From assembly GCA_964590075.1 (NCBI GenBank), contig CAZPXS010000002.1, positions 69,683-133,682 of the forward strand: a DNA stretch of 64,000 nucleotides, read 5' to 3'. The DNA comes from JAGDVO01 sp964590075 [NCBI: uncultured Aquificales bacterium] (GTDB taxonomy: Bacteria > Thermosulfidibacterota > Thermosulfidibacteria > Thermosulfidibacterales). Shown here piece by piece: positions 19,049 to 27,881 of this stretch; positions within the stretch are counted from its first letter, which is position 1, and every line of letters starts with the position of its first letter. Both the position numbers and the translations under genes were made by a program. Below the pieces are notes generated by a model, which worked only from the letters and a program-made list of their open reading frames with translations, did no database searches and had not been told where the DNA came from.

Positions 19049-19140
19049 ACTGTTACCTCTCCCGCTAATTAGCAGATGGATATTGTAATATCAACGGGGT
19101 TGGTTGAGTATGGTTTAGTACCGTGCTATAGGCTATTAGT

Positions 19141-20211
19141 ATGGGTAAGGATGTTATAGCTCAGGTTATTTCGCGTACAAGTTGTTCCTCCGGGGGAAGT
19201 ATACAGGCTATTCTCTTAGCTAAGGGTATAGGTGAACTTGGTTTTAAAGTTTACTTCGTATCTAAGGGCGGCGATTGTGAAAGTAGAGCTACTCAACTTG
19301 GTATTACTCATGTAACACAGTCTATGAAGTGGACCCCAAAATCTATAGCTTCATTTATATCCTTTGTCAAAAAGAATAAGGTAAAGATTCTACATGCCCA
19401 TAAGGGTAAGGCCCTTTCATTTTCCATATTAGCCAATTTTATAATCGGGGGGTTAAAGGTCTTTGCCAATAGGGGAGTTTCCTACTCCCTTAGTTGGACA
19501 AATAGGTGGAAGTATAAGATACCTTTTACTAATGGGGTTATATGTGTATCGAACCATCTTAAAAATGAACTACAGAGAAAGGAGGGAATTCCACCTTATA
19601 AGATATTCACTCTCTATGGTAGCGTTGATGATAGATTTTTTAGGAGCTATGATAGGAAAATGGCGGAAAGGGAACTTGGATTGGAGGATAAGAATTTTTA
19701 TATATCCATGATCGGTAATTTAAGACCTCAAAAAAGGCACGAGGTATGTGCTGAGGCTATAAGGAGGCTTTCAAAAAGGTTAAGGGGTTTAAAATTTATG
19801 GTTGCAGGTAAGGAGGAAGGGGTTATAGTTGATAGTTTGAAGAATCTTTTAGGGGATGATTTTATATTTCTTGGTTATAGAAGGGATGTTGAAAGGGTTA
19901 TTGTAGCCTCAGATGTGGTTGTTAATGCTTCTTCCTTTGAGGGGATTCCTGGGGCAGTTAGAGAATCAATGGTTCTTGGAAGACCGGTTATCGTATCCTC
20001 CATCCCCGGTAATCTTGAGATAGTGGAGGATGGTAATACTGGCTTAGTATTTAGGGTCGATGATGTGTCTGAGTTAGAAAGAAGAATACTCTTTTTATGG
20101 AAGAATTCAAGAGTAAGGAGAATTCTGGCTCTTAACGCTAAAAGATTTGCAGGTAAGTTCACTTTAAAGAAAAGAGTGGAGAGTGTTCTGAAATTATATG
20201 GATGTATGTGA
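19141..20211 (+). CDS. glycosyltransferase family 4 protein
   Basis: A 356-residue GT-B enzyme: N-terminal RTSCSSGGSIQAILLAKGIGELGF, donor half SMIGNLRPQKRHEVCAEAIRRL and NASSFEGIPGAVRESMVLGRPVI. The gene is divergent from the glycosyltransferase at 17951-19048, with 92 bp between them that hold the small palindrome GATATT-gt-AATATC. Its end overlaps the kinase-like gene by 14 bp. Sugar specificity unknown. Confidence 0.86.
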   Translation: MGKDVIAQVISRTSCSSGGSIQAILLAKGIGELGFKVYFVSKGGDCESRATQLGITHVTQSMKWTPKSIASFISFVKKNKVKILHAHKGKALSFSILANFIIGGLKVFANRGVSYSLSWTNRWKYKIPFTNGVICVSNHLKNELQRKEGIPPYKIFTLYGSVDDRFFRSYDRKMAERELGLEDKNFYISMIGNLRPQKRHEVCAEAIRRLSKRLRGLKFMVAGKEEGVIVDSLKNLLGDDFIFLGYRRDVERVIVASDVVVNASSFEGIPGAVRESMVLGRPVIVSSIPGNLEIVEDGNTGLVFRVDDVSELERRILFLWKNSRVRRILALNAKRFAGKFTLKKRVESVLKLYGCM

Positions 20212-21097
20212 AAGAAGAAAAGAGTATATGGATATAGCGAAAAGGTGCCTTGAGAGAGCTGGTTGGGAGTTTGATTATTTGGAGCCTGCAAGTTTTGGCG
20301 AAAAAAGTTTAGTCTATCTGTTTCATAGTAGGGAAGAGAAATACGTTATAAGATTGTATACGGATATTGTACGTTTTTTGAGAGTAGTATCTATACTAAA
20401 GAAAATAAGTAAATTTGATATATCGGTTGACATTGTAGACTCTGGTTTTTTTATAGGTGACAGTAGATTGGTTACCGGATACACTATCGAAGCTTTCCTT
20501 GCTCCCTGTGCTAATCCAACTTATGATATGAAGTGCGATTTTTTGGAGAGATTAGCGAAGTTCCACAATGGTACTACTATTAAAAATTTTATTGTTAGAA
20601 ATGTTATCTTTAATTATCTTTTTGGTAAATGGAAGAAAAAGATTGTAGGATACACTGATTATATAATAAAAAAATTTCCAAAATATAGGAGGATATTGGA
20701 GATATCCTTAGATAGTATATTAAATTCGTCGGTTAAATCTATGATAAGTCTATGTCACAAGGATGTTGGGCTATTTAACATGGGTTTGAAAGACGGAAGG
20801 ATTTATTTATATGATTGGGATGCCTGTTGGTTTTTCTTCCCATTTTTTGAGTTTGCAGAAGTTATTTATTTTTTTGAGCTTTTTCAGGATGAAAAGGCTT
20901 TGTCTATATATTTGAATAATTTTGAGGAAGGTGAGGATTTATTGAAGGATGTTCGTGTTTTTCAAAGGATCTATATAATTTTTAGGACCGCTTTACATAT
21001 AGAGAGAGATGAGATTGATAGGGTTGATCCTATGATTGTATGGTTAGAGACCATAGAGGAAGGGGTGTGTGATGAAAAGAGCGAATCCTTTAGTTAG
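20198..21097 (+). CDS. APH/choline-kinase-fold phosphotransferase-like protein
   Basis: A 299-residue protein with the aminoglycoside-phosphotransferase catalytic motif LCHKDVGLFNMG (H-x-D-x4-N) and the metal-binding D in IYLYDWDAC. The N-terminal ATP-binding lobe is short. It lies between two glycosyltransferases, overlapping the first by 14 bp and the second by about 26 bp, so it may phosphorylate a glycan sugar or lipid-linked intermediate. The gene is more AT-rich than the lipid A operon. The kinase fold is well supported; the substrate is unknown. Confidence 0.72.
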   Translation: MDVCERRKEYMDIAKRCLERAGWEFDYLEPASFGEKSLVYLFHSREEKYVIRLYTDIVRFLRVVSILKKISKFDISVDIVDSGFFIGDSRLVTGYTIEAFLAPCANPTYDMKCDFLERLAKFHNGTTIKNFIVRNVIFNYLFGKWKKKIVGYTDYIIKKFPKYRRILEISLDSILNSSVKSMISLCHKDVGLFNMGLKDGRIYLYDWDACWFFFPFFEFAEVIYFFELFQDEKALSIYLNNFEEGEDLLKDVRVFQRIYIIFRTALHIERDEIDRVDPMIVWLETIEEGVCDEKSESFS

Positions 21098-21929
21098 TGT
21101 TATTATCCCAACATATAACAGGGCTAATTTCATAAGGAGGGCTATAGATAGTGTTTTTATCCAGGATTACGAGAACGTTGAGATAATAGTGGTGGATGAT
21201 GCTTCGACTGATAATACTGAGAGTATAGTTAGAGATATAAAGGACGATAGGATAGTTTATATCAAGAATGAGAGGAATCTAGGGGTTTCCGCCTCGAGAA
21301 ATAGGGCCATAGGTATCTCGAGAGGAGAAGTTATAGCCTTTTTGGATTCCGATGATTACTGGCTTGAGGGTAAGTTAAAAAAACAACTCGCAAAACTTTT
21401 AGGTGATAGGGATATAGGTTTGGTGTATACTGGCGAGAGGTTCATCGATGATAGGGGTATAATTTTGAGGGATGAGATACCTAGGTATTCGGGTTATATA
21501 TATGACGTACTATTAGCCAAGAACTTCATATCTCTTTCAAGTAGTATAGTAAGAAGGGATGTTCTCGATGATGTAGGGCTATTTTTAGAGGATCTTGATT
21601 ATCGAGAGGATCACGAGTTATGGTTGAGGATTTCAAAAAAGTACAAGATAGACTATGTACCAGAGATACTTACGGTTAGGTATATTCATTCCGGTGGTAG
21701 ATTAAGCGATAGCGTAGAAAGAAAGATAAGAGCTTTCTATAAAATATTGGATCTATATAGAGATGAGTTTAATAAAAAACCAAAAGCTTTTTCTAGACAA
21801 CTTTACGAGGTCGGTAAGCTATATTTAAAAATTGGTAATAAGGAAGAAGCTAAGAAACAATTTATTAAGTCTTTTATTAAATATCCAAATTTTAATGCTT
21901 TATTGAAGTTTTTAAAGTGCTTTTTCTAA
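21072..21929 (+). CDS. glycosyltransferase family 2 protein
   Basis: GT-A inverting glycosyltransferase: PLVSVIIPTYNRANFIRRAIDSV, IIVVDDASTDNT, and the DxD-like FLDSDDYWLEGKL, then DYREDHELWLRIS. 285 residues. I choose the ATG at 21072 (after GAGGAAGGGG) over an adjacent GTG one codon before. The C-terminal part (IGNKEEAKKQFIKSFIKYP) resembles a TPR-like tail common in this group. Acts in the glycan cluster at the cytoplasmic face. Confidence 0.88.
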   Translation: MKRANPLVSVIIPTYNRANFIRRAIDSVFIQDYENVEIIVVDDASTDNTESIVRDIKDDRIVYIKNERNLGVSASRNRAIGISRGEVIAFLDSDDYWLEGKLKKQLAKLLGDRDIGLVYTGERFIDDRGIILRDEIPRYSGYIYDVLLAKNFISLSSSIVRRDVLDDVGLFLEDLDYREDHELWLRISKKYKIDYVPEILTVRYIHSGGRLSDSVERKIRAFYKILDLYRDEFNKKPKAFSRQLYEVGKLYLKIGNKEEAKKQFIKSFIKYPNFNALLKFLKCFF

Positions 21930-21947
21930 TGTGTTTGTAGTTAAGAT

Positions 21948-23114
21948 TTAAATTGCTATGGAGATAAATAAAATAAGTTTTAACAATCTTGATGTTTGAG
22001 TAAAGTTTTCTGTTAAGGAATTTAATGTAAGAGCTAAAACTACCCAGAATGTAGCCTCTTTAGTTTCTTCTTTAATTATTTTTAAAAATTTTTTAGCTAT
22101 GACTAGTACGTATGCTATCTCGAATATGAATCCTAAGTATCCGAATTTTAACATTATGTCTAATGGTGTAAAATGGCAGCCTCCTTTTCTATAGTCACTT
22201 TTTAAGGTTTCGTCTAAGTTTTCCGGTTTCATTTTTAAGTATACGTCATCACTTGCCCCATAACCGTAAGGGTTATTTTGTATCAGTTTTATACATCCAT
22301 CCATTATTTTCATTCTACTTTCTACACTACTATCATTTTTTGTCATATTTACAAATCTTTCTTTTATCTGGTTAAAGTTTAAAATGATTATAAGTGCTAA
22401 ACATATAGTTGTTAATATATACACTAGATAAGTATTAAATCTTATTTTGTGTTTGATTAATTTCGATATTAGGAATAATAAAACTGTGATTATGAAGGAA
22501 AGAGTAGAACCTCTACTTCCTGTTAAAATAAGAATTAAACTTACGGTTATTAGAAGGATATACTTTATCATACTTTTATTTTCCTGTAACTTTTGTGTTA
22601 AGAATATAGAAGAGATTAGTAGTATATTACCAAAATCGTTTCTATTTCTATATATTCCTGATATGTCTCCTATGGTGAATTTATTTAAAGAGTAAATCGT
22701 CGAGAGTATAGATAACGTTACGATTGGTGTAAATACTATATTCATTAAAAACTCGGTCTCGTATTTGGTTTTTAGGTAGATTGTGTATAGAGATAAGATC
22801 AGTATCTTAAACGTAAGAATAATCGATCCAGATAAATCTATATTTTTAGGATTTATCAATGTGTAGACACATAAGACCAAGATTCCTAGTAATATAATGA
22901 TGTATTCTATATTCTTCTTTGTATTTAATGTTTCTTTTATATACGATTTTACTTTTCTTACATTGAGTAATACATAGATTAGCATTATAATGTATATTAT
23001 GCTATTTAACGTTTGAAAACTTGGAAGTTTTGAATCTTTAATGGTTAATAAGATTGTATATACTATGATTATCAATAAGTCTAATTGATCTATTATTTTT
23101 CTATTTAAGCTCAT
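21948..23114 (-). CDS. O-antigen ligase/polymerase-like membrane protein
   Basis: A 388-residue, strongly hydrophobic protein with about ten membrane segments. The hallmark LILTGSRGSTLSF and the long polar loop with SRMKIMDGCIKLIQNNPYGYG place it in the Wzy_C/WaaL O-antigen ligase-polymerase family. Function in joining or polymerising surface glycan is inferred; WaaL and Wzy are hard to tell apart. It is very AT-rich (Ile, Lys, Asn) compared with flanking genes, a sign of transfer. Overlaps the deacetylase gene by 4 bp. Confidence 0.78.
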   Translation of the reverse strand: MSLNRKIIDQLDLLIIIVYTILLTIKDSKLPSFQTLNSIIYIIMLIYVLLNVRKVKSYIKETLNTKKNIEYIIILLGILVLCVYTLINPKNIDLSGSIILTFKILILSLYTIYLKTKYETEFLMNIVFTPIVTLSILSTIYSLNKFTIGDISGIYRNRNDFGNILLISSIFLTQKLQENKSMIKYILLITVSLILILTGSRGSTLSFIITVLLFLISKLIKHKIRFNTYLVYILTTICLALIIILNFNQIKERFVNMTKNDSSVESRMKIMDGCIKLIQNNPYGYGASDDVYLKMKPENLDETLKSDYRKGGCHFTPLDIMLKFGYLGFIFEIAYVLVIAKKFLKIIKEETKEATFWVVLALTLNSLTENFTQTSRLLKLILFISIAI

Positions 23115-24151
23115 CTTAGTATTATTCTAGTTATTATTTTTTTTAGTAGTTCTAAATCTTTTCTCGGTGTATTTATTCTCTCTATTTCATATATTGATGT
23201 ATTTTCGGTGATAGGTCTTTTTTTAGTTGTATATAAAGCGGTATATCCAGCTTTTTTTGCCATTTCTATGGATATATCGCTATATTCTCCAAAAGGCCAA
23301 GCAAGATGTATTATTCTTTTCCCTAATATATCTTCAAGAGTATCCTTTGCTCTTTTTAGGTCCATATAGATTCTATTTTTAGCCTCTTCTATGCTTTCGC
23401 TGTATCCTGTAATCTTGATTGCTCTTTTTATATCGTTAATAGACAAACCCTTATTAAAGAGGCTTAATATACTTTCAATCTCATGAATGTACGGTTTAGT
23501 AGAGGGTATTTTGTGAAAACTTTTGAATTTGAATATAGGTATTAGAGTATATCTACCAATAATTTTTTCTCCATATATTTTCTTGAGCCAAATGAATCTA
23601 CCGTACTTTTGTGTGGCGGTCTTATTTATGTCCCATATATCTATTAGATCTAGTGGATATTCAAAAACTTTTATATGTTCGTGACCATGGGATTCAACTT
23701 TTAAGTTGCCTTTATCGACCTCTATCAGCTCCTCTCTTGTCATGAAATGGTCTCTATAGCCGCTTGTTGATACTTTATTACCCATTGTGTTTGGATAAGC
23801 TTGATCAAGATCACTGAGGTTACATCTTCCTTCCCAGTAGTCGTATAAGGAGAATCTCTTTATATTCTTCTGATATATGTGGCTAGTAGCAACAAATACG
23901 GTTGCTTTTATCTTCTCTCTTCTCAGTATAGGTTCTACAAAGGCGTAGTTACTGTAAAAGCCGTCGTCAAAGGTAATTGCAACTTCGGGTTTCTTTGGCA
24001 TAGATTTGGTGAGTATCCTTTCAGCTACAGTATCAATATCAACGATCTTAAAGTACTCTTTGAGTAGTTTTATCTGTTTTTCAAAATAACTAACCGTGGG
24101 ACCGTCAAGCCCACTTAGGCTAACGTTATGAAAGTATAAAACACAGAGCAT
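23111..24151 (-). CDS. polysaccharide deacetylase family protein
   Basis: NodB-homology (CE4) protein of 346 residues. Motifs: AITFDDGFYSN (catalytic and metal Asp), VESHGHEH (metal His), and LAWPFGEYSD. These are the five-motif pattern of metal-dependent deacetylases for N-acetyl sugars. No signal peptide is visible, so it may act on a cytosolic or membrane-linked precursor. It is co-transcribed with the O-antigen ligase-like gene. Confidence 0.86.
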   Translation of the reverse strand: MLCVLYFHNVSLSGLDGPTVSYFEKQIKLLKEYFKIVDIDTVAERILTKSMPKKPEVAITFDDGFYSNYAFVEPILRREKIKATVFVATSHIYQKNIKRFSLYDYWEGRCNLSDLDQAYPNTMGNKVSTSGYRDHFMTREELIEVDKGNLKVESHGHEHIKVFEYPLDLIDIWDINKTATQKYGRFIWLKKIYGEKIIGRYTLIPIFKFKSFHKIPSTKPYIHEIESILSLFNKGLSINDIKRAIKITGYSESIEEAKNRIYMDLKRAKDTLEDILGKRIIHLAWPFGEYSDISIEMAKKAGYTALYTTKKRPITENTSIYEIERINTPRKDLELLKKIITRIILR

Positions 24152-24152
24152 T

Positions 24153-24806
24153 CTATCTCCTCCTTTTTACACCTACCTTTGGACAATCCATACTGAACGG
24201 GCATTCGGAACATTTTGGTGAAATGGGTGTACATACTTTTTTGCCAAAGGATACAAACATCTTATTTATGGTTTTCCAGTACTTTTTGTGTAAAATCTTT
24301 TTAAGTTCTTCCTCCGTCTTATGAGGATCTTTGGTCGATACGAGTCCCATTCTGTTTGATATTCTGTGTACATGTGTGTCAACACATATACCATCCTTAT
24401 TGAAGGCTTCAGTTATGACAAGATTCGCTGTTTTTCTTCCAACCCCTTTTATTTTTAGAAGTTCTTCCAATCTATCAGGAACCTTACCACCATAATTTTC
24501 AATAAGAATCTTAGCGATTTCTTTTAAAGTTTTTGCTTTGTTTCTATAAAAACCTACCGGATATATGATTTTCTGAAGTTCTTCTTCATCCATATTCATC
24601 AGATCTTCTGGGTTTCTTATCCTTTCAAATAGTCTATTACTTACAACTTCAGTCAACTCATCCTTTGTTCTTAAACTCAAGATGCAGGATACAAGAATCT
24701 TAAATGGATCTTTTTCTTTTTTTGCCATCTCTGAGACAAAGGGTTTTGATAATTCTGGGTAAATTTCTTTAAGCTTGGTAAATATAAGATCTATCTTATC
24801 TTTCAT
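24153..24806 (-). CDS. nth: endonuclease III
   Basis: DNA glycosylase/AP lyase for oxidised pyrimidines. Helix-hairpin-helix [15 protein letters not shown] with the catalytic Lys, then [14 protein letters not shown] with the catalytic Asp; the C-terminal 4Fe-4S loop has the exact C-x6-C-x2-C-x5-C spacing ([17 protein letters not shown]). 217 residues, normal. Overlaps rsmE by 4 bp. Confidence 0.95.
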   Translation of the reverse strand: MKDKIDLIFTKLKEIYPELSKPFVSEMAKKEKDPFKILVSCILSLRTKDELTEVVSNRLFERIRNPEDLMNMDEEELQKIIYPVGFYRNKAKTLKEIAKILIENYGGKVPDRLEELLKIKGVGRKTANLVITEAFNKDGICVDTHVHRISNRMGLVSTKDPHKTEEELKKILHKKYWKTINKMFVSFGKKVCTPISPKCSECPFSMDCPKVGVKRRR

Positions 24807-25507
24807 GGGTCACAGATATACCTTAAAACCGATGTGATGTAAATAGCACTAGTTTCCGCTCTGAGTATAACCTTTCCCAGGGATACATCTACAAATCCTT
24901 TCTCTTTTAGCATCATAACTTCCTCCTCCTCTAAACCACCCTCCGGTCCAATTAGAATACTTATACTATCTAAATTCTTCACTTTGTCTATCACCTCTTT
25001 TAATTTTCTATCCGATTTTTCCCATAAAACTAAACCGAAGGATACTTTATCTATCTTCTCTAAACTAACCGGTTCATTTATGATTGGTAATATAGCTCTT
25101 CCAGATTGTTTCAGGGCTTCTTGAGATATTTTGATCAATCTTTTTAATTTATCTTTGCCAAATTTTACAACAACTCTCTTTGTTGTTACAGGTGTTATAG
25201 AGTATACTCCAAGTTCTGTTACTTTTTGTACCATTAGTTCGAATTTATCGTTTTTTATTAATGAGAGAAATAGATTTATTTTTATAGGTAGTTCTCTATG
25301 CGTTATATCATTGACTTTTTCTATTCTTACTGTTTTATTTTTTATATCTAGAATTCCAATTGCTTCAAATCCTCTTCCATTTACCACAAGAATATTTTCC
25401 TCTTTTTTGACTCTTCTTACTTTGATATGTAAAAGCTCATCTTTTGGTATTCTTATCACTTTTCCTTCTTTTAAATCTTCATCTAAAAATATTCTTATTT
25501 TACTCAT
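24803..25507 (-). CDS. rsmE: 16S rRNA m3U1498 methyltransferase
   Basis: SPOUT-family methyltransferase acting on 16S rRNA U1498. The knotted AdoMet-binding C-terminus is plain: [14 protein letters not shown] near residue 187 and [15 protein letters not shown] near 215. N-terminal PUA-like part [22 protein letters not shown]. 234 residues. It overlaps comF by 8 bp and nth by 4 bp, making a three-gene unit. Confidence 0.93.
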   Translation of the reverse strand: MSKIRIFLDEDLKEGKVIRIPKDELLHIKVRRVKKEENILVVNGRGFEAIGILDIKNKTVRIEKVNDITHRELPIKINLFLSLIKNDKFELMVQKVTELGVYSITPVTTKRVVVKFGKDKLKRLIKISQEALKQSGRAILPIINEPVSLEKIDKVSFGLVLWEKSDRKLKEVIDKVKNLDSISILIGPEGGLEEEEVMMLKEKGFVDVSLGKVILRAETSAIYITSVLRYICDP

Positions 25508-26222
25508 AGTGTATCGTTCTTGCTATAACTAGTGATATGATTTTTACTTCTGGATTTATGTTCTTTATTTCTTTTGCCACTTCGTTTATTGTTGCCATGG
25601 TTGTTATTACGTCGTCTACTAGAATTATGTTTCTAAATGGTATTTTTGAAATACATTGAAAGCTATCCTTTACAGTTTTTTCTCTTTCTGCTTTTGTTAG
25701 GGATTTTTGGCTTTTTGTATATCTCTTTTTAATAACTATTTTGTCTACAAATCTATATCCTGTTATTTTGCTTATTAGTTTTGCTATTTCGAGGGTATGA
25801 TCGAATCCTCTCTTAAATACCTTAAATGGGTGATTTGGAACTCTCGTGAGAATAGTCTCTTCTATGGGTATATTTTCGTGTAGTGATAGTTTGTAGGGGA
25901 GATACTTTTTTATCAGAAATTCTAAGGCTCTTTTAGCTCTGATACTGGCCTTTTCTTTTAGTTTTATTATTATGGGAGAGATTTCGTCGTACCTAAAGAG
26001 AGAGATGGTAAGATCTGGTACTACAGATTCACCGAGACAGTTTTTACAGAAGGGAGTATGACTCTTCTTTTGAGGATGGCCACATTTTAGGCACTGCCAG
26101 AGTATGGGTCTTATTCTATCGAGACATTTATCGCATAGGAATTTTTCTTCCTCCTCGCATATTATACACTTTTCCGGGTATAGGATGTTAAAAAATCTGC
26201 CTATCAATTGTATTATCTCCAT
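25500..26222 (-). CDS. ComF-family phosphoribosyltransferase-like protein
   Basis: N-terminal zinc ribbon with CxxC pairs (CIICEEEEKFLCDKC, CLKCG, CKNC) and a C-terminal PRPP-binding motif IILVDDVITTMATINEV near residue 203; 240 residues. This is the ComFC arrangement, needed for DNA uptake in naturally transformable bacteria, though the enzyme activity is not settled. It heads the comF-rsmE-nth unit. No other competence genes are in the window. Confidence 0.88.
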   Translation of the reverse strand: MEIIQLIGRFFNILYPEKCIICEEEEKFLCDKCLDRIRPILWQCLKCGHPQKKSHTPFCKNCLGESVVPDLTISLFRYDEISPIIIKLKEKASIRAKRALEFLIKKYLPYKLSLHENIPIEETILTRVPNHPFKVFKRGFDHTLEIAKLISKITGYRFVDKIVIKKRYTKSQKSLTKAEREKTVKDSFQCISKIPFRNIILVDDVITTMATINEVAKEIKNINPEVKIISLVIARTIHYE

Positions 26223-26260
26223 GGTTAGAATAATATATCTTAGGAGGGGTTAAATAAAGT

Positions 26261-27157
26261 ATGATAAATTGGTTTAAGAAAAAGCTAAGGAAAAAGAAGG
26301 AAAAGATAAAGGACCTATTTTATGAGAGGTTGTATAACTATTATTCTCTACATTCTCCCAGTAGCCTTGATGGTAAACTGGTAGATGGTAGGGAACTGAT
26401 AGTCTCTTTAACTTCTTATCCTAAAAGGTTTGAGAAACTCCATATAGTTATTGAATCTTTGATGAGACAGATCCTGAAACCAACAAGGGTAGTTCTATGG
26501 TTGTCGAAAGAGGAGGTACCTGATTTAGGTGTAATTCCATATAATGTGAGAAAATATATGGATAGGGGCCTAGAGATAAGATTTGTAGGAGAAAACTATA
26601 GATCTTACAATAAACTTGTCTATGCCGTTTCAGAGTTTAGAGAATCTATAATTATTACCGTTGATGATGATACAATATACTTAGACTATTTCTTAAGAGA
26701 GCTGTATAACAGGTGGCTTAAATATCCTGACTGTATAGTTGCATATTCCTGCAAGGTTGTAAGACTCAAAGATAAGAGGGAACTTATGTCCTATAGGGAT
26801 TGGACGCTTGCTGATATTAATGTTCCTTCCCATAAACTGATTCAACTTGGCTATGCTGGGGTTTTGTATCCACCGGGTAGTCTTCATGATGATGTAACAA
26901 GATCAGATCTCTTTATGGAACTTGCTCCTACCGCTGATGATATTTGGTTTAAGGCTATGGCCTTGTTGAGGGGCACAAAGGTTGTTATGGTCTATGATAG
27001 GTACCATGAGTTTCCTGTGATAAGAAGCATGGATAGAATTGGTTTATATAGAATAAACGTTTCTCAAAATCAAAACGACATCCAGGCTAAGAGGGTTTTT
27101 GACTACTACGATCTATATAGGTATCTGTGGGAGGATGATGTCAACCAATATAGATAG
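26261..27157 (+). CDS. GT-A fold glycosyltransferase-like protein
   Basis: A 298-residue protein with a very basic N-terminus (MINWFKKKLRKKKEKIKD) that could contact the membrane. The GT-A pattern is SLTSYPKRFEKLHIVIESLMRQ and ITVDDDTIYLDYFL (DxD metal site); PTADDIWFKAMAL supplies the later acidic motif. It resembles cytosolic glycosyltransferases of LPS-related loci. Its end overlaps the TtcA-like gene by 23 bp. Confidence 0.75.
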   Translation: MINWFKKKLRKKKEKIKDLFYERLYNYYSLHSPSSLDGKLVDGRELIVSLTSYPKRFEKLHIVIESLMRQILKPTRVVLWLSKEEVPDLGVIPYNVRKYMDRGLEIRFVGENYRSYNKLVYAVSEFRESIIITVDDDTIYLDYFLRELYNRWLKYPDCIVAYSCKVVRLKDKRELMSYRDWTLADINVPSHKLIQLGYAGVLYPPGSLHDDVTRSDLFMELAPTADDIWFKAMALLRGTKVVMVYDRYHEFPVIRSMDRIGLYRINVSQNQNDIQAKRVFDYYDLYRYLWEDDVNQYR

Positions 27158-27881
27158 GATTATTTCAAGGTTCTTTGGAAGAGCGATCCATGGTTACGAT
27201 ATGTTAGTGGAGGGTGATAGGGTTGTAGCTGGGTTATCGGGTGGTTCCGATAGTATCACAATGGTTTACTGGCTGGCGGAATGGAGAAAAAGGTTAGGTT
27301 TTAACTTCGATTTGGTAGTATACAGTCTTATTTTGGATTTTGGGAAGGATAGTAATAAAGAATACCGTTTGAGAGAATTCTGTAGAGAGATAGGGGTTGA
27401 TTTAGAAATAGTCAAGGTAAGGGCCGAGGAGGTTATATCTCCTGATAGGGCCTGTTATACTTGTTCAAGGTTTAGGAGGATCTCGATATTTAGATTTGCG
27501 GAAAGAAACGGCTTTAATAAGATAGCGTTAGGACACAATAGGGATGATCTAGTTACCACCTTCTTTATGAATATGTTCTTCCATGGTGAGATTGCTACGC
27601 TAAAGCCAGTTCAGAGTATGTTTGATGGCAAGTTTCAGATAATTAGACCACTTATCTTTTTGAGGAAAGAGACTATAAGGAAGTGGTTGAAGAACAAAGG
27701 TTTTTCAGAGATAGAGGATTACTGCCCCTATAAACATGACAATTATAGAGCAAAAGTAGAAGATATAGTTTTTAATGTGATATATCCTTTAAATGAAAAG
27801 GTGAGGAATAATGTTTTTAAGTCGATTTTTAATGTCAAGTTAGAGTTTTTACCGGAAAAACCAAAAAAGGGGAGGTTTTAA
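27135..27881 (+). CDS. TtcA-like tRNA thiolase (PP-loop ATPase)
   Basis: PP-loop adenylating protein of about 248 residues. AGLSGGSDSITMVYWL is the ATP-binding loop; DRACYTCSRFRRISIF provides the CxxC, and ALGHNRDDLVTTFFMN the conserved helix. These are TtcA-family traits; TtcA makes 2-thiocytidine 32 in tRNA using a 4Fe-4S cluster. I place the start at an ATG at 27135 (or 27138) after GGGAGG, discarding twelve upstream codons. Its stop shares bases with the next start. Confidence 0.82.
   Translation: MMSTNIDRIISRFFGRAIHGYDMLVEGDRVVAGLSGGSDSITMVYWLAEWRKRLGFNFDLVVYSLILDFGKDSNKEYRLREFCREIGVDLEIVKVRAEEVISPDRACYTCSRFRRISIFRFAERNGFNKIALGHNRDDLVTTFFMNMFFHGEIATLKPVQSMFDGKFQIIRPLIFLRKETIRKWLKNKGFSEIEDYCPYKHDNYRAKVEDIVFNVIYPLNEKVRNNVFKSIFNVKLEFLPEKPKKGRF

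Noticed and set aside
19049-19140. Divergent promoter pair between two glycosyltransferases
   Set aside because: Only weak -35 and -10 matches; the small palindromes GCTAATTAGC and GATATT-gt-AATATC are noted but not enough for a call.
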